The translations under genes were made by a program, and so were the position numbers. This document shows positions 1-5,751 of a stretch of DNA of 9,627 nucleotides, piece by piece. How positions within the stretch are numbered: position 1 is the stretch's first letter; each line of letters starts with the position of its first letter. The stretch spans positions 1 to 9,627 of the forward strand of contig CAYMSW010000024.1 of the NCBI GenBank assembly GCA_964393215.1. Reading direction: 5' to 3'. The stretch comes from CAYFNK01 sp964393215 (GTDB taxonomy: Archaea > Nanobdellota > Nanobdellia > SCGC-AAA011-G17 > PNOQ01). The notes beneath the pieces are model-generated. The model did not search any database. It was not told the origin of the DNA and saw only the letters and a list, made by a program, of their open reading frames with translations.

Positions 1-2
1 TT

Positions 3-425
3 GGTGATAGTGTTCATAATTTAATTGATGGTGCAGTTATTGCGATTTCATTTTTGGTTAATGTTCCTTTTGGCATAATTACTACTTTAGCTATTATTGC
101 TCATGAGGTTCCACAAGAAATAAGTGATTTTGGAGTTTTGATCTATGGCGGATTTAGCAAGGCGAAGGCTTTATTCTTTAATTTTGTAACTGCGAGCTTG
201 GCAATTGTTGGTGCATTGTTTGGATATTTCTTATCTTCTACTATTGAAGGTTTGATTCCTTATATTTTGTCTTTTGCTGCTGGTGGATTTATTTACATAG
301 CTGCTACTGATTTGGTGCCTGAAATACATAAGGAAAGTGATTCCAGGAAGAGTTTATGGTCATTTATTCTCTTCATTGTTGGTATTTTATTGATGGTTGG
401 TATCAAGGTTTTATTTGGTGGATAG
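3..425 (+). CDS. ZIP-family divalent metal transporter, C-terminal part (5' end outside window)
   Basis: This is an integral membrane transporter that probably moves zinc or another divalent metal into the cytoplasm. The open frame runs in from the left edge and gives 140 residues before TAG. An apparent TTG start at 54 is internal and would cut off a signature motif. Residues 5-10 of the fragment read HNLIDG, the TM4 metal-binding motif (HN..DG). Residues 34-43 read HEVPQEISDF, the TM5 motif (HE.P.E..DF). Together they supply His5, Asn6, Asp9, His34, Glu35, Glu39 and Asp42. Further hydrophobic segments lie at about 57-78, 84-106 and 118-138, matching TM6-TM8 of the usual eight-helix fold, and ATDLVPEIHKE near 101-111 is also typical of the family. 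The N-terminal half, including the variable loop, is not visible. Metal specificity cannot be read from this fragment; the family (ZupT/GufA/ZIP type) is secure. Confidence 0.93.
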   Translation, partial: GDSVHNLIDGAVIAISFLVNVPFGIITTLAIIAHEVPQEISDFGVLIYGGFSKAKALFFNFVTASLAIVGALFGYFLSSTIEGLIPYILSFAAGGFIYIAATDLVPEIHKESDSRKSLWSFILFIVGILLMVGIKVLFGG

Positions 426-426
426 G

Positions 427-442
427 CTAAAAGTTTTTATAC
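427..442 (+). promoter_or_regulatory. Archaeal promoter (BRE + TATA) for the cysteine-containing small gene
   Basis: CTAAAAGTTTTTATAC starts just after the transporter stop. An A-rich BRE-like block precedes a TTTTTATA TATA box about 28 bases before the ATG at 463. That spacing predicts a transcript starting at or almost at the AUG (leaderless). It favours the ATG at 463 over the upstream TTG at 397. Confidence 0.6.
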
Positions 443-462
443 TCATTTTGTTTTTTGCTGAG

Positions 463-720
463 ATGCGCGATAAAAAGCCAGTGACTATTTGTGAATTCTG
501 TTTGCAACGTGATCCTCCTTGTTTTAGAGTTGGAAATCTTAAACTTGGTGATTTTGCTGATTGTGGTTTTGAACATAATATTCCAGAAGAACTTAATGGG
601 AATTATAGATTAGATAGGGGGATGACTGCTAATTTATACGATTTTGTTTGTACTTATCCAAGATCTTTTGATAGTATAGGGGAATTTAGAGCAACTAATG
701 GGTTGAATAAAGAGGATTAA
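463..720 (+). CDS. Small cysteine-containing protein, putative metal-binding, unknown function
   Basis: This 85-residue product matches no family I recognise. I chose the ATG at 463: a TATA box lies 28 bases upstream, and the longer version from TTG 397 would overlap the transporter and place the TATA box inside the gene. The N-terminus has Cys10 and Cys13 in a CEFC motif, followed by Cys20, Cys34 and Cys63, with His38 nearby. CxxC plus further Cys/His suggests a small zinc ribbon-like or other metal site, but spacing alone does not prove it. There is no signal peptide or membrane segment, so it is probably cytoplasmic. It sits directly downstream of a metal transporter, but the separate promoter argues against a simple operon. 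Its stop codon overlaps the promoter of the ribosomal-protein pair. The reading frame is convincing; the function is unknown. Confidence 0.7.
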   Translation: MRDKKPVTICEFCLQRDPPCFRVGNLKLGDFADCGFEHNIPEELNGNYRLDRGMTANLYDFVCTYPRSFDSIGEFRATNGLNKED

Positions 721-736
721 TCAAAAGGTTTTTAAA
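717..736 (+). promoter_or_regulatory. Promoter of the ribosomal protein pair
   Basis: TTAATCAAAA (a BRE-like upstream block) is followed by a GTTTTTAAA TATA box about 31 bases before the ATG at 761, predicting little or no leader. The first ten bases are identical to the start of the two promoters at 2895 and 3405. The element overlaps the TAA stop (718-720) of the preceding gene. Confidence 0.7.
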
Positions 737-760
737 GCGGTTATTTTTCTAAATCTTAAC

Positions 761-1018
761 ATGGAAGGCAAAATTGTTAATTACAGAGGAAGTCACCATA
801 CTCAATATCCTAATCAGATGATAATTGTGGTTGATGGTGTAGATAGCAAGGAAAAGGCTAAAGAATTGCTTAAGAAGAAGGTTATTTGGAAGACTCCTAC
901 TGGAAAAGAAATGTCTGGTATTATTTTGAAAGAGCACGGAAATAAAGGAGCTGTTCGTGTTAAGTTCGATGTTGGTTTGCCTGGACAGGCTATTGGTACT
1001 AAAGTTGAGGTTCAATAA
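761..1018 (+). CDS. rpl35ae: Large ribosomal subunit protein eL33 (L35Ae)
   Basis: This is a small beta-barrel protein of the large ribosomal subunit, found in archaea and eukaryotes. It has 85 residues, normal for the archaeal family. The family signature is present almost throughout: IVNYRGSHHTQYPNQMI near the N-terminus, then VDGVDS, KKVIWKTPTGKEM in the middle, and HGNKGAVRVKF with GLPGQAIGTKVEV at the C-terminus. The ATG at 761 lies about 31 bases after a TATA box, so translation is likely leaderless. The stop codon overlaps the next start (TAATG), which makes this the first gene of a two-gene ribosomal operon. An open frame on the opposite strand across this gene is only its shadow. Confidence 0.97.
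   Translation: MEGKIVNYRGSHHTQYPNQMIIVVDGVDSKEKAKELLKKKVIWKTPTGKEMSGIILKEHGNKGAVRVKFDVGLPGQAIGTKVEVQ
1007..1011 (+). promoter_or_regulatory. Internal Shine-Dalgarno site for rpl10e
   Basis: GAGGT lies inside the last codons of the eL33 gene, six bases before the ATG at 1018. It matches the core of the archaeal consensus GGAGGTGAT. With the 1-base stop/start overlap, this supports translational coupling of the two ribosomal proteins. Confidence 0.5.
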
Positions 1019-1533
1019 TGGCATCATTAAGAAAAGGTAAGTGTTATAGAAATATTGAAAGAGCTTATACTAGAAAGAGTAAGTATAAGAAAAAAGGTTT
1101 TGTTAAAAGCCCTGTTGCCATTAAAGTTGTTAAATTCCACATGGGAAATCCTTCAGGTAAATTTAAGAACACTTTGAAATTGGTTGCTTCAGATTCTTAT
1201 CAAGTCAGACATAATGCCTTGGAAGCCGTTAGAGTTATGATTAATAGGAAGTTAAGCAGAAAGTTGGGAAATAAAGGTTATCATTTTTATTTGAACGTTT
1301 ATCCGCATCATATTCTTAGGGAAAATAAAATGTTGACGGGTGCAGGGGCAGATAGAATGCAGTCTGGAATGAAGCACGCATTTGGAAAGGCTTCTGGTGC
1401 TGCTGCTCAAGTTAAGAAAGGAAAAACTATACTTACGGTTATGGTTGATACTGATGTTCAAGAAGTAAAAGGATTTATGGAAGCTGTTAAGAATAAGTTG
1501 CCTGGAAAAACTACTGTAGAAATTAGTTCTTAG
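1018..1533 (+). CDS. rpl10e: Large ribosomal subunit protein uL16 (archaeal L10e)
   Basis: This is the universal large-subunit protein that contacts tRNA near the peptidyl transferase and 5S rRNA region. The product has 171 residues, the usual archaeal/eukaryotic length. It opens with MASLRKGKCYRNIERAYTRKSKY, the archaeal N-terminus. Diagnostic stretches follow: RHNALEAVR at 64-72, YPHHILRENKM at 95-105, GAGADRMQSGM at 108-118 and AFGK at 121-124. The ATG shares one base with the preceding TAA, and an SD-like GAGGT lies six bases upstream, so it is likely translated from a bicistronic mRNA with eL33. No break or missing motif is seen. The coding region ends at the promoter of the DEAD helicase. 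Confidence 0.97.
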   Translation: MASLRKGKCYRNIERAYTRKSKYKKKGFVKSPVAIKVVKFHMGNPSGKFKNTLKLVASDSYQVRHNALEAVRVMINRKLSRKLGNKGYHFYLNVYPHHILRENKMLTGAGADRMQSGMKHAFGKASGAAAQVKKGKTILTVMVDTDVQEVKGFMEAVKNKLPGKTTVEISS

Positions 1534-1547
1534 GAAGCCTTATAAAG
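1534..1547 (+). promoter_or_regulatory. Promoter of the DEAD-box helicase transcript
   Basis: A clear TTATAAAG TATA box (1540-1547) follows the uL16 stop directly. A start site about 25-30 bases downstream falls near 1567-1570. The helicase start is at 1653, so the predicted 5' untranslated region is about 85 bases, far longer than for other genes here. The upstream BRE is weak (GGAAGC). Confidence 0.55.
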
Positions 1548-1578
1548 GGTCGAAATTTCATGTTTTTTAATAACAGTT

Positions 1579-1629
1579 ATGATTGAGAAAGCATTTGCTC
1601 GTGTAGATCACTTCGCTTTTTCTGAGTAA
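1579..1629 (+). CDS. Possible 16-residue leader peptide upstream of the helicase
   Basis: An ATG about 10 bases after the predicted transcription start opens a frame reading MIEKAFARVDHFAFSE and then TAA. It ends 23 bases before the helicase ATG. No good ribosome binding site precedes it, although a near-5' AUG could be used in leaderless fashion. It overlaps the hairpin at 1585-1622, so translating it would melt that stem. This may be chance: a frame this short is easily open in random sequence. I list it because of its position inside an unusually long leader. Confidence 0.25.
   Translation: MIEKAFARVDHFAFSE
1585..1622 (+). promoter_or_regulatory. Hairpin in the 5' leader of the DEAD-box helicase mRNA
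   Basis: GAGAAAGC (1585-1592) can pair with GCTTTTTC (1615-1622) over eight pairs with one G-U wobble. The 22-base loop holds a weak inner stem, GTG/CAC (1601-1603 with 1609-1611). It lies between the predicted start site and the ribosome binding site. It could be an RNA control element, for example temperature-dependent. Long structured leaders are known for some archaeal cold-induced DEAD-box genes; this sequence was not matched to any known element. Confidence 0.4.
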
Positions 1630-1637
1630 GTGTAATT

Positions 1638-1642
1638 AGGAG
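1638..1642 (+). promoter_or_regulatory. Shine-Dalgarno site of the DEAD-box helicase
   Basis: AGGAG lies ten bases before the ATG at 1653. It fits the long leader: this gene is not leaderless, unlike several of its neighbours. Confidence 0.55.
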
Positions 1643-1652
1643 AAAAAATAGA

Positions 1653-2882
1653 ATGAATAAATTTGAAGAGTTTAATCTAAGTGAAGATACACTTAGAACT
1701 ATAAATAAATTAGGTATTGAAGTACCTACTAAGATACAAGTTCAAACTATACCTCATGTTGTTAAAGGTAAAGACTTGATTGGTGAAAGTGAAACTGGTT
1801 CAGGTAAAACTTTGGCTTTTGGCTGTGGTATTGTTGAGCAAGTTGAAAAAGGAAAAGGTTTGCAAGCTTTGGTTTTGACACCAACAAGAGAATTGGCTGA
1901 GCAAGTTAAGAAATCATTGATTGATCTTTCTAAACATAAAGACTTGAAAGTTATTTCAGTTTACGGTGGAGTATCTTTAGATCCGCAAACTAGAGATTTA
2001 ATGAATTCTGAAGTTGTTGTTGCAACGCCTGGAAGATTTTTAGATCATTATAATAGAAGAAATATTAACACTTCTAAAATTAAAATATTAGTTTTGGATG
2101 AAGCAGATAGAATGTTGGATATGGGCTTTATGGATGATGTCGAAAGAATAATTCAAACCTGTCCTAAGAAAAGGCAAACTTTGTTTTTTTCTGCAACTAT
2201 TTTGCCAGTAATAATTAGATTGTCTAAGAAATATATGGTTGATCCCGTTAAAGTTTCTGTTGGAAGATACGTTGACCCTTCTAAGTTGAAACAGGTTTAT
2301 TACGATGTTTCTAAGAATTTGAAGTTAAGTTTGTTAATTCATTTGTTGAGACATGACAAATCTGGATTGTGTATGGTTTTCTGTAACACTAAGAATACTG
2401 TAGACTTTGTTGTGAAGAACTTGGTTGCAAATAAAGTTGAAGCTGTGGCAATTCATGGTGGTTTTACGCAGAATAAAAGAAGTAAAACTATGGAAGATTT
2501 TGGTAAAAATAAATATCATGCATTAGTTTGTACTGATGTTGCTGCTAGAGGTTTGCATATCGACAACGTTTCTCATGTGTATAACTATGAAATTCCTAGA
2601 GATTCTACAGACTATGTTCATAGAATTGGAAGAACCGCTAGAGCTGGTTTAGATGGGAAAGTCGTGAACTTACTTTGTAATTTAGACTTTGATAACTTCA
2701 ATAAGGTTTTGAGAGACAATAGTTCGTTTAAGGTTGAGAAAGTTGCATTACCTGAGATGGGCAGGATATTACCTGTTGCATCTTCTAAAACTCAGCGTAG
2801 AGGAAATTTTAGACCTGGTGGAAGAGGAAGAGTTCCTAGAGGTCATGGATTTCGTGGTAGGTCTGGGCATAGAAGAAGGTAA
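1653..2882 (+). CDS. DEAD-box ATP-dependent RNA helicase with RG-rich tail
   Basis: This cytoplasmic ATP-dependent helicase unwinds or remodels RNA duplexes, with likely roles in ribosome assembly, RNA turnover or cold adaptation. The 409 residues carry the full motif set. The Q-motif region is FEEFNLS...PTKIQVQTIP (4-34), and Walker A is SETGSGKT (46-53). PTREL (77-81), GG (105-106), TPGR (125-128), DEAD (149-152) and SAT (180-182) complete domain 1. In domain 2 are FCNT (243-246), TDVAARGLHI (294-303) and HRIGRTARAG (323-332). From about 382 to 409 the chain becomes an Arg/Gly-rich basic tail (RGNFRPGGRGRVPRGHGFRGR), a typical non-specific RNA-binding extension. The usual AQTG in Walker A is SETG here, a conservative change. 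It is probably monocistronic, with a promoter and long structured leader of its own. The exact RNA target cannot be told from sequence. Confidence 0.96.
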   Translation: MNKFEEFNLSEDTLRTINKLGIEVPTKIQVQTIPHVVKGKDLIGESETGSGKTLAFGCGIVEQVEKGKGLQALVLTPTRELAEQVKKSLIDLSKHKDLKVISVYGGVSLDPQTRDLMNSEVVVATPGRFLDHYNRRNINTSKIKILVLDEADRMLDMGFMDDVERIIQTCPKKRQTLFFSATILPVIIRLSKKYMVDPVKVSVGRYVDPSKLKQVYYDVSKNLKLSLLIHLLRHDKSGLCMVFCNTKNTVDFVVKNLVANKVEAVAIHGGFTQNKRSKTMEDFGKNKYHALVCTDVAARGLHIDNVSHVYNYEIPRDSTDYVHRIGRTARAGLDGKVVNLLCNLDFDNFNKVLRDNSSFKVEKVALPEMGRILPVASSKTQRRGNFRPGGRGRVPRGHGFRGRSGHRRR

Positions 2883-2894
2883 TTTAGATAATCG

Positions 2895-2918
2895 TTAATC
2901 AAAAACTTTATATAAATC
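2895..2918 (+). promoter_or_regulatory. Promoter of the hemerythrin gene, copy 1 of a 24-base identical element
   Basis: The element begins TTAATCAAAAAC (BRE-like A-rich part) and ends TTTATATAAATC (TATA box at 2907-2914, part of the perfect palindrome TTTATATAAA). All 24 bases recur at 3405-3428 before the PEP synthase. The predicted transcription start is near 2935, leaving a leader of about 14 bases that holds a Shine-Dalgarno site. Confidence 0.8.
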
Positions 2919-2939
2919 TATTATTCTTAGGTTTTATTA

Positions 2940-2945
2940 GGTGAT
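2940..2945 (+). promoter_or_regulatory. Shine-Dalgarno site of the hemerythrin gene
   Basis: GGTGAT is a six-base match to the archaeal consensus GGAGGTGAT, three bases before the ATG at 2949. It supports that start and shows this gene is not leaderless, although its promoter is identical to that of the PEP synthase gene. Confidence 0.55.
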
Positions 2946-2948
2946 TAG

Positions 2949-3389
2949 ATGGCAGTAAAATGGAAAGAATCAATGGCTTCTGGTGAACCAATCATTGATA
3001 AACAACATAAAAGTCTTATAGATGAAATAAATAATTTATCTGTGTATATTTCTGCTGATGAAATCGAGATGGGCAAGCTGAGAAAAACTTTGCATTTCTT
3101 GTATGAATATGTAGGTAAACATTTTTCTTATGAAGAGGCTTATATGAAGAAGCATAAGTTTCCTGGTCTTGAGGAGCATAAGAAGATTCATCAAAGCTTT
3201 GTTACTTTTTATGAAGATTTTCAAAAAGAGCTCAAGGAGAAGTGTAGATCTAAAAATTTTGATTCGTCAGTTGTTAAAGAACTATTAAAGAAGATTCAAG
3301 ATTATCTTGCAGATTGGCTTGTTAAACATATAATGGGTGCTGATCAATTGTATGTGAAGTATATTAGGAGCCATTCTTCGAAGAAATAG
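2949..3389 (+). CDS. Single-domain hemerythrin (bacteriohemerythrin-type) oxygen-binding protein
   Basis: This is a four-helix-bundle protein that binds O2 (or possibly NO) at a non-heme di-iron centre. The 146 residues are one hemerythrin domain with a short charged C-terminus and no signal peptide, so it is a soluble cytoplasmic protein. All expected iron ligands are present: His20 in IIDKQHKSLI, His58 and Glu62 in HFSYEEAYM, His77 and His81 in HKKIH, and His127 with Asp132 in HIMGAD. Trp5 at the N-terminus is also characteristic. No sensor or signalling domain is fused, so storage, delivery or scavenging of oxygen is more likely than signalling. The gene has its own promoter, identical over 24 bases to that of the PEP synthase 510 bases downstream. 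Iron supply from the ZIP transporter at the left edge is conceivable but not shown. Confidence 0.95.
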   Translation: MAVKWKESMASGEPIIDKQHKSLIDEINNLSVYISADEIEMGKLRKTLHFLYEYVGKHFSYEEAYMKKHKFPGLEEHKKIHQSFVTFYEDFQKELKEKCRSKNFDSSVVKELLKKIQDYLADWLVKHIMGADQLYVKYIRSHSSKK

Positions 3390-3404
3390 AATAATATAAT
3401 GTTC

Positions 3405-3428
3405 TTAATCAAAAACTTTATATAAATC
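3405..3428 (+). promoter_or_regulatory. Promoter of PEP synthase, copy 2 of the 24-base identical element
   Basis: It has the same 24 bases as 2895-2918, with the TATA box at 3417-3424. The ATG at 3451 is 34 bases after the start of the TATA box, predicting a very short leader (about five bases) or none. Flanking bases differ from copy 1 on both sides, so the identity is confined to the promoter core. Confidence 0.8.
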
Positions 3429-3450
3429 CCATAGTTCTTTTTTGTAAAAG

Positions 3451-5751
3451 ATGGTGAATATAGCTTGGTTTAAGGACATTTCTAAGGATAGTGTTGCTTT
3501 GGTTGGTGGAAAGGCAGCAAATCTTGGAGAGTTATCTAGTAATAATTTTCCAGTCCCTAATGGTTTTGTTGTTACAGCCGATGCTTATAAATTATTTTTA
3601 GCTCAAACTAAGATACAGGAGCAAATTGATAAGATTCTTGAGCATTTAGACATAGAAGATTCTGATAAATTAAATGAAGCTTCTGATAAGATACAAGATT
3701 TGATTTTGAGCGCAGATATGCCTTATGAAGTTAGATTGGATGTGCAGAAAGCTTACAGAAATATAAATGTTGGAACTGATATTGCAACTTTGCCTGCTGA
3801 AGCCGCTAAGTTAGTTAATTCTGGAAGAGATACTGCATTTGTAGCTGTTAGGTCAAGTGCAACTGCTGAAGATTTGCCAACTGCTTCATTTGCAGGACAG
3901 CAAGCAACCTATTTGAACGTTAGAGGTACTGATCATGTTACGAAGGCTGTTCATCAGTGTTGGGCTTCTCTGTATACTCCTAGAGCAATTTATTATAGGG
4001 AGAAAAATGGTTTTGAACATTCTAAAGTTTATATTGCAGTTGTTGTTCAAAAGATGATTAATTCTGAAAAGTCTGGTGTTATTTTTACTATGAATCCTGT
4101 AAACAATGATGAGAATGAAATTATTCTTGAAGCAGGTTATGGTTTGGGTGATGCTGTTGTTTCTGGTGCAATTTCACCTAATAGATATGTAGTTGAAAAA
4201 GATTATTGGAAATTGAAAGATAAGAAAATTCCTGGGCAAGAGTGGATGTTTTCAAGAGATCCAAATTCTGGAAGAACTATTAAGATTGATTTGAGCGAAG
4301 GAAAAAGCAAGAAGCAAGTTTTAGAAGATGATGAGATTATTGTTTTAGCTAAGTTGGCTGGAAAGATTGAGAAGCATTATGGAAAGCCACAAGACATTGA
4401 ATATGCTATAGAAAATAATAGATTGTATATTGTTCAGAGTAGAGATATTACTACTAAGAAAAAAGTTGAAGAAGTAAAAGAGGAAGAGGTTGAAGGTGAA
4501 GTTATTTTGGAAGGTTTGTCTGCTTCTCCTGGTGTTGGTACTGGTACTGTTAAGATTGTAAATGAAAGAGAAGAGTTGAGTAAAGTTGAGAAAGGTGATG
4601 TTTTAGTTGCTCGTATGACTTCTCCGGATATGGTTCCTGCAATGGAAAGGGCTGCTGCGATTGTTACTGATGAAGGTGGTTCTACTTGTCACGCTGCAAT
4701 TGTTTCTAGAGAACTGGGAATTCCTTGTGTTGTTGGTACTGAAAAGGCTACTGAAGTTTTGAAAGAAAGTAGTACTATTACTGTTGATGGTTCTAATGGA
4801 AAAATTTATTCTGGTGAAGCTGAAGTTGAACCTGAAAAAATAGAAATGGATGTTGAAGTTTCACATGCTAAGACCGTTACTAAAGTTAAAGTCAATGTTG
4901 ATATTTCTCAAGCCGTTGAAAGAGCTGTTGAAACGAATGCTGATGGTGTTGGTTTGGCTCGTTTGGAGTTTATTATTGCTGAGAAAGGAATTCATCCTTT
5001 GAAATATGTCAGAGAAGGTCGGGAAGAAGAATATACTAATTATTTAGTTGAAAAGTTGAGAGAGATTGCAAAACCCTTTGGTGAAAAACCAGTTTGGGTT
5101 AGAACTTCTGATATTAGGAGCGATGAATATTCTGAATTGGAAGGCGGAGACTTGGTTGAGAAGGAAAGCAATCCGATGATGGGCTGGCATGGTGTAAGAA
5201 TGAGTTTGGATGAACGTAAGTTGTTGAAAGCCGAGTTGAAAGCAATTAGACGTTTGAGACAGGAAGGTGTAAGAAATCTTTCTATTATGGTTCCTTTGGT
5301 TACACATGTTGATCAAGTTGAGAAAGTAAAAGAAATTATTAGCGATTTGGATTTGGATTGTGATTTTGGTGTTATGATTGAAACCCCTGCAGCTGTTGAG
5401 ATTATTGATGATCTTTGTAGCTCTGGAATAAAGTTTGCTTCTATTGGTTCAAATGATTTAACACAATTTACTTTGGCTGTTGATAGGAATAATGAAAGTG
5501 TTGCTTCGTTGTTTAGTGAATTGCATCCTGCTGTTTTGAAACAGATTAGGAGAGTTATTAAGAAATGTAAAGAGTATAATGTTGAATCTAGCATCTGTGG
5601 TCAGGCTGGCTCTGATGAAGAGATGGCTAAGAAGTTGGTTAAGTATGGTATAGGTTCTATTTCTGCGAATGTTGATGCTGTTGGGAAAATAAGGAATACT
5701 GTAGCTGAAGAAGAGAGAAAGTTGTTGGAAGCTGCTAGGGAAAATCATTAA
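3451..5751 (+). CDS. ppsA: Phosphoenolpyruvate synthase (pyruvate, water dikinase)
   Basis: This enzyme converts pyruvate, ATP and water to phosphoenolpyruvate, AMP and phosphate; in archaea it serves gluconeogenesis and sometimes runs in reverse. The 766 residues are close to the usual length. The N-terminal ATP-grasp-like domain (about 5-335) has GGKAANLGEL (19-28), VRSSATAEDLPTASFAGQ (133-150) and YIVQSRDIT (326-334). A Lys/Glu linker (336-350) leads to the swivelling domain, with phosphohistidine His414 in GGSTCHAAIVSREL. The C-terminal barrel (about 470-760) has GVGLARLEFI (499-508), VRTSDIRSDEY (550-560), IETP (643-646), GSNDLTQFTLAVDRN (666-680) and the catalytic Cys716 in SSICGQAGSD. 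At 574-583 the motif reads NPMMGWHGVR; relatives normally have Arg where His580 stands. The gene has its own promoter, shared in sequence with the hemerythrin. PPDK is less likely because the overall layout and length fit PpsA. Confidence 0.94.
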   Translation: MVNIAWFKDISKDSVALVGGKAANLGELSSNNFPVPNGFVVTADAYKLFLAQTKIQEQIDKILEHLDIEDSDKLNEASDKIQDLILSADMPYEVRLDVQKAYRNINVGTDIATLPAEAAKLVNSGRDTAFVAVRSSATAEDLPTASFAGQQATYLNVRGTDHVTKAVHQCWASLYTPRAIYYREKNGFEHSKVYIAVVVQKMINSEKSGVIFTMNPVNNDENEIILEAGYGLGDAVVSGAISPNRYVVEKDYWKLKDKKIPGQEWMFSRDPNSGRTIKIDLSEGKSKKQVLEDDEIIVLAKLAGKIEKHYGKPQDIEYAIENNRLYIVQSRDITTKKKVEEVKEEEVEGEVILEGLSASPGVGTGTVKIVNEREELSKVEKGDVLVARMTSPDMVPAMERAAAIVTDEGGSTCHAAIVSRELGIPCVVGTEKATEVLKESSTITVDGSNGKIYSGEAEVEPEKIEMDVEVSHAKTVTKVKVNVDISQAVERAVETNADGVGLARLEFIIAEKGIHPLKYVREGREEEYTNYLVEKLREIAKPFGEKPVWVRTSDIRSDEYSELEGGDLVEKESNPMMGWHGVRMSLDERKLLKAELKAIRRLRQEGVRNLSIMVPLVTHVDQVEKVKEIISDLDLDCDFGVMIETPAAVEIIDDLCSSGIKFASIGSNDLTQFTLAVDRNNESVASLFSELHPAVLKQIRRVIKKCKEYNVESSICGQAGSDEEMAKKLVKYGIGSISANVDAVGKIRNTVAEEERKLLEAARENH

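Noticed and set aside
397..462. N-terminal extension of the Cys-containing small protein from TTG 397
   Set aside because: It would overlap the transporter gene and include its own TATA box; the ATG at 463 has the right spacing from that box.
749..1027. Open frame on the minus strand across the eL33 gene
   Set aside because: It is the antisense shadow of a clear ribosomal protein gene, with low-complexity Asn/Ser/Phe composition and no promoter. Other minus-strand frames opposite the helicases, ppsA, the hemerythrin and the 8280 gene are rejected for the same reason.
1560..1586. Eight-codon frame in the helicase leader
   Set aside because: Its ATG lies upstream of the predicted RNA start, so it is probably not transcribed, and it is too short to carry evidence.
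1548..1652. A known riboswitch or tRNA/sRNA gene in the helicase gap
   Set aside because: The gap is too short for a tRNA, no cloverleaf can be drawn, and I recognise no riboswitch core; a simple hairpin leader explains it better.
3374..3385. 12-bp palindrome TTCTTCGAAGAA at the end of the hemerythrin gene
   Set aside because: It falls in the last Ser-Ser-Lys-Lys codons, is short, and has no following T-run to make a terminator. It is most likely produced by codon use.
3451..5751. Pyruvate phosphate dikinase or PTS enzyme I instead of PEP synthase
   Set aside because: The domain order (nucleotide-binding, phosphohistidine, barrel), the length of 766 residues and the ICGQAGSD end fit PpsA; enzyme I lacks the N-terminal ATP-binding domain and PPDK is longer.
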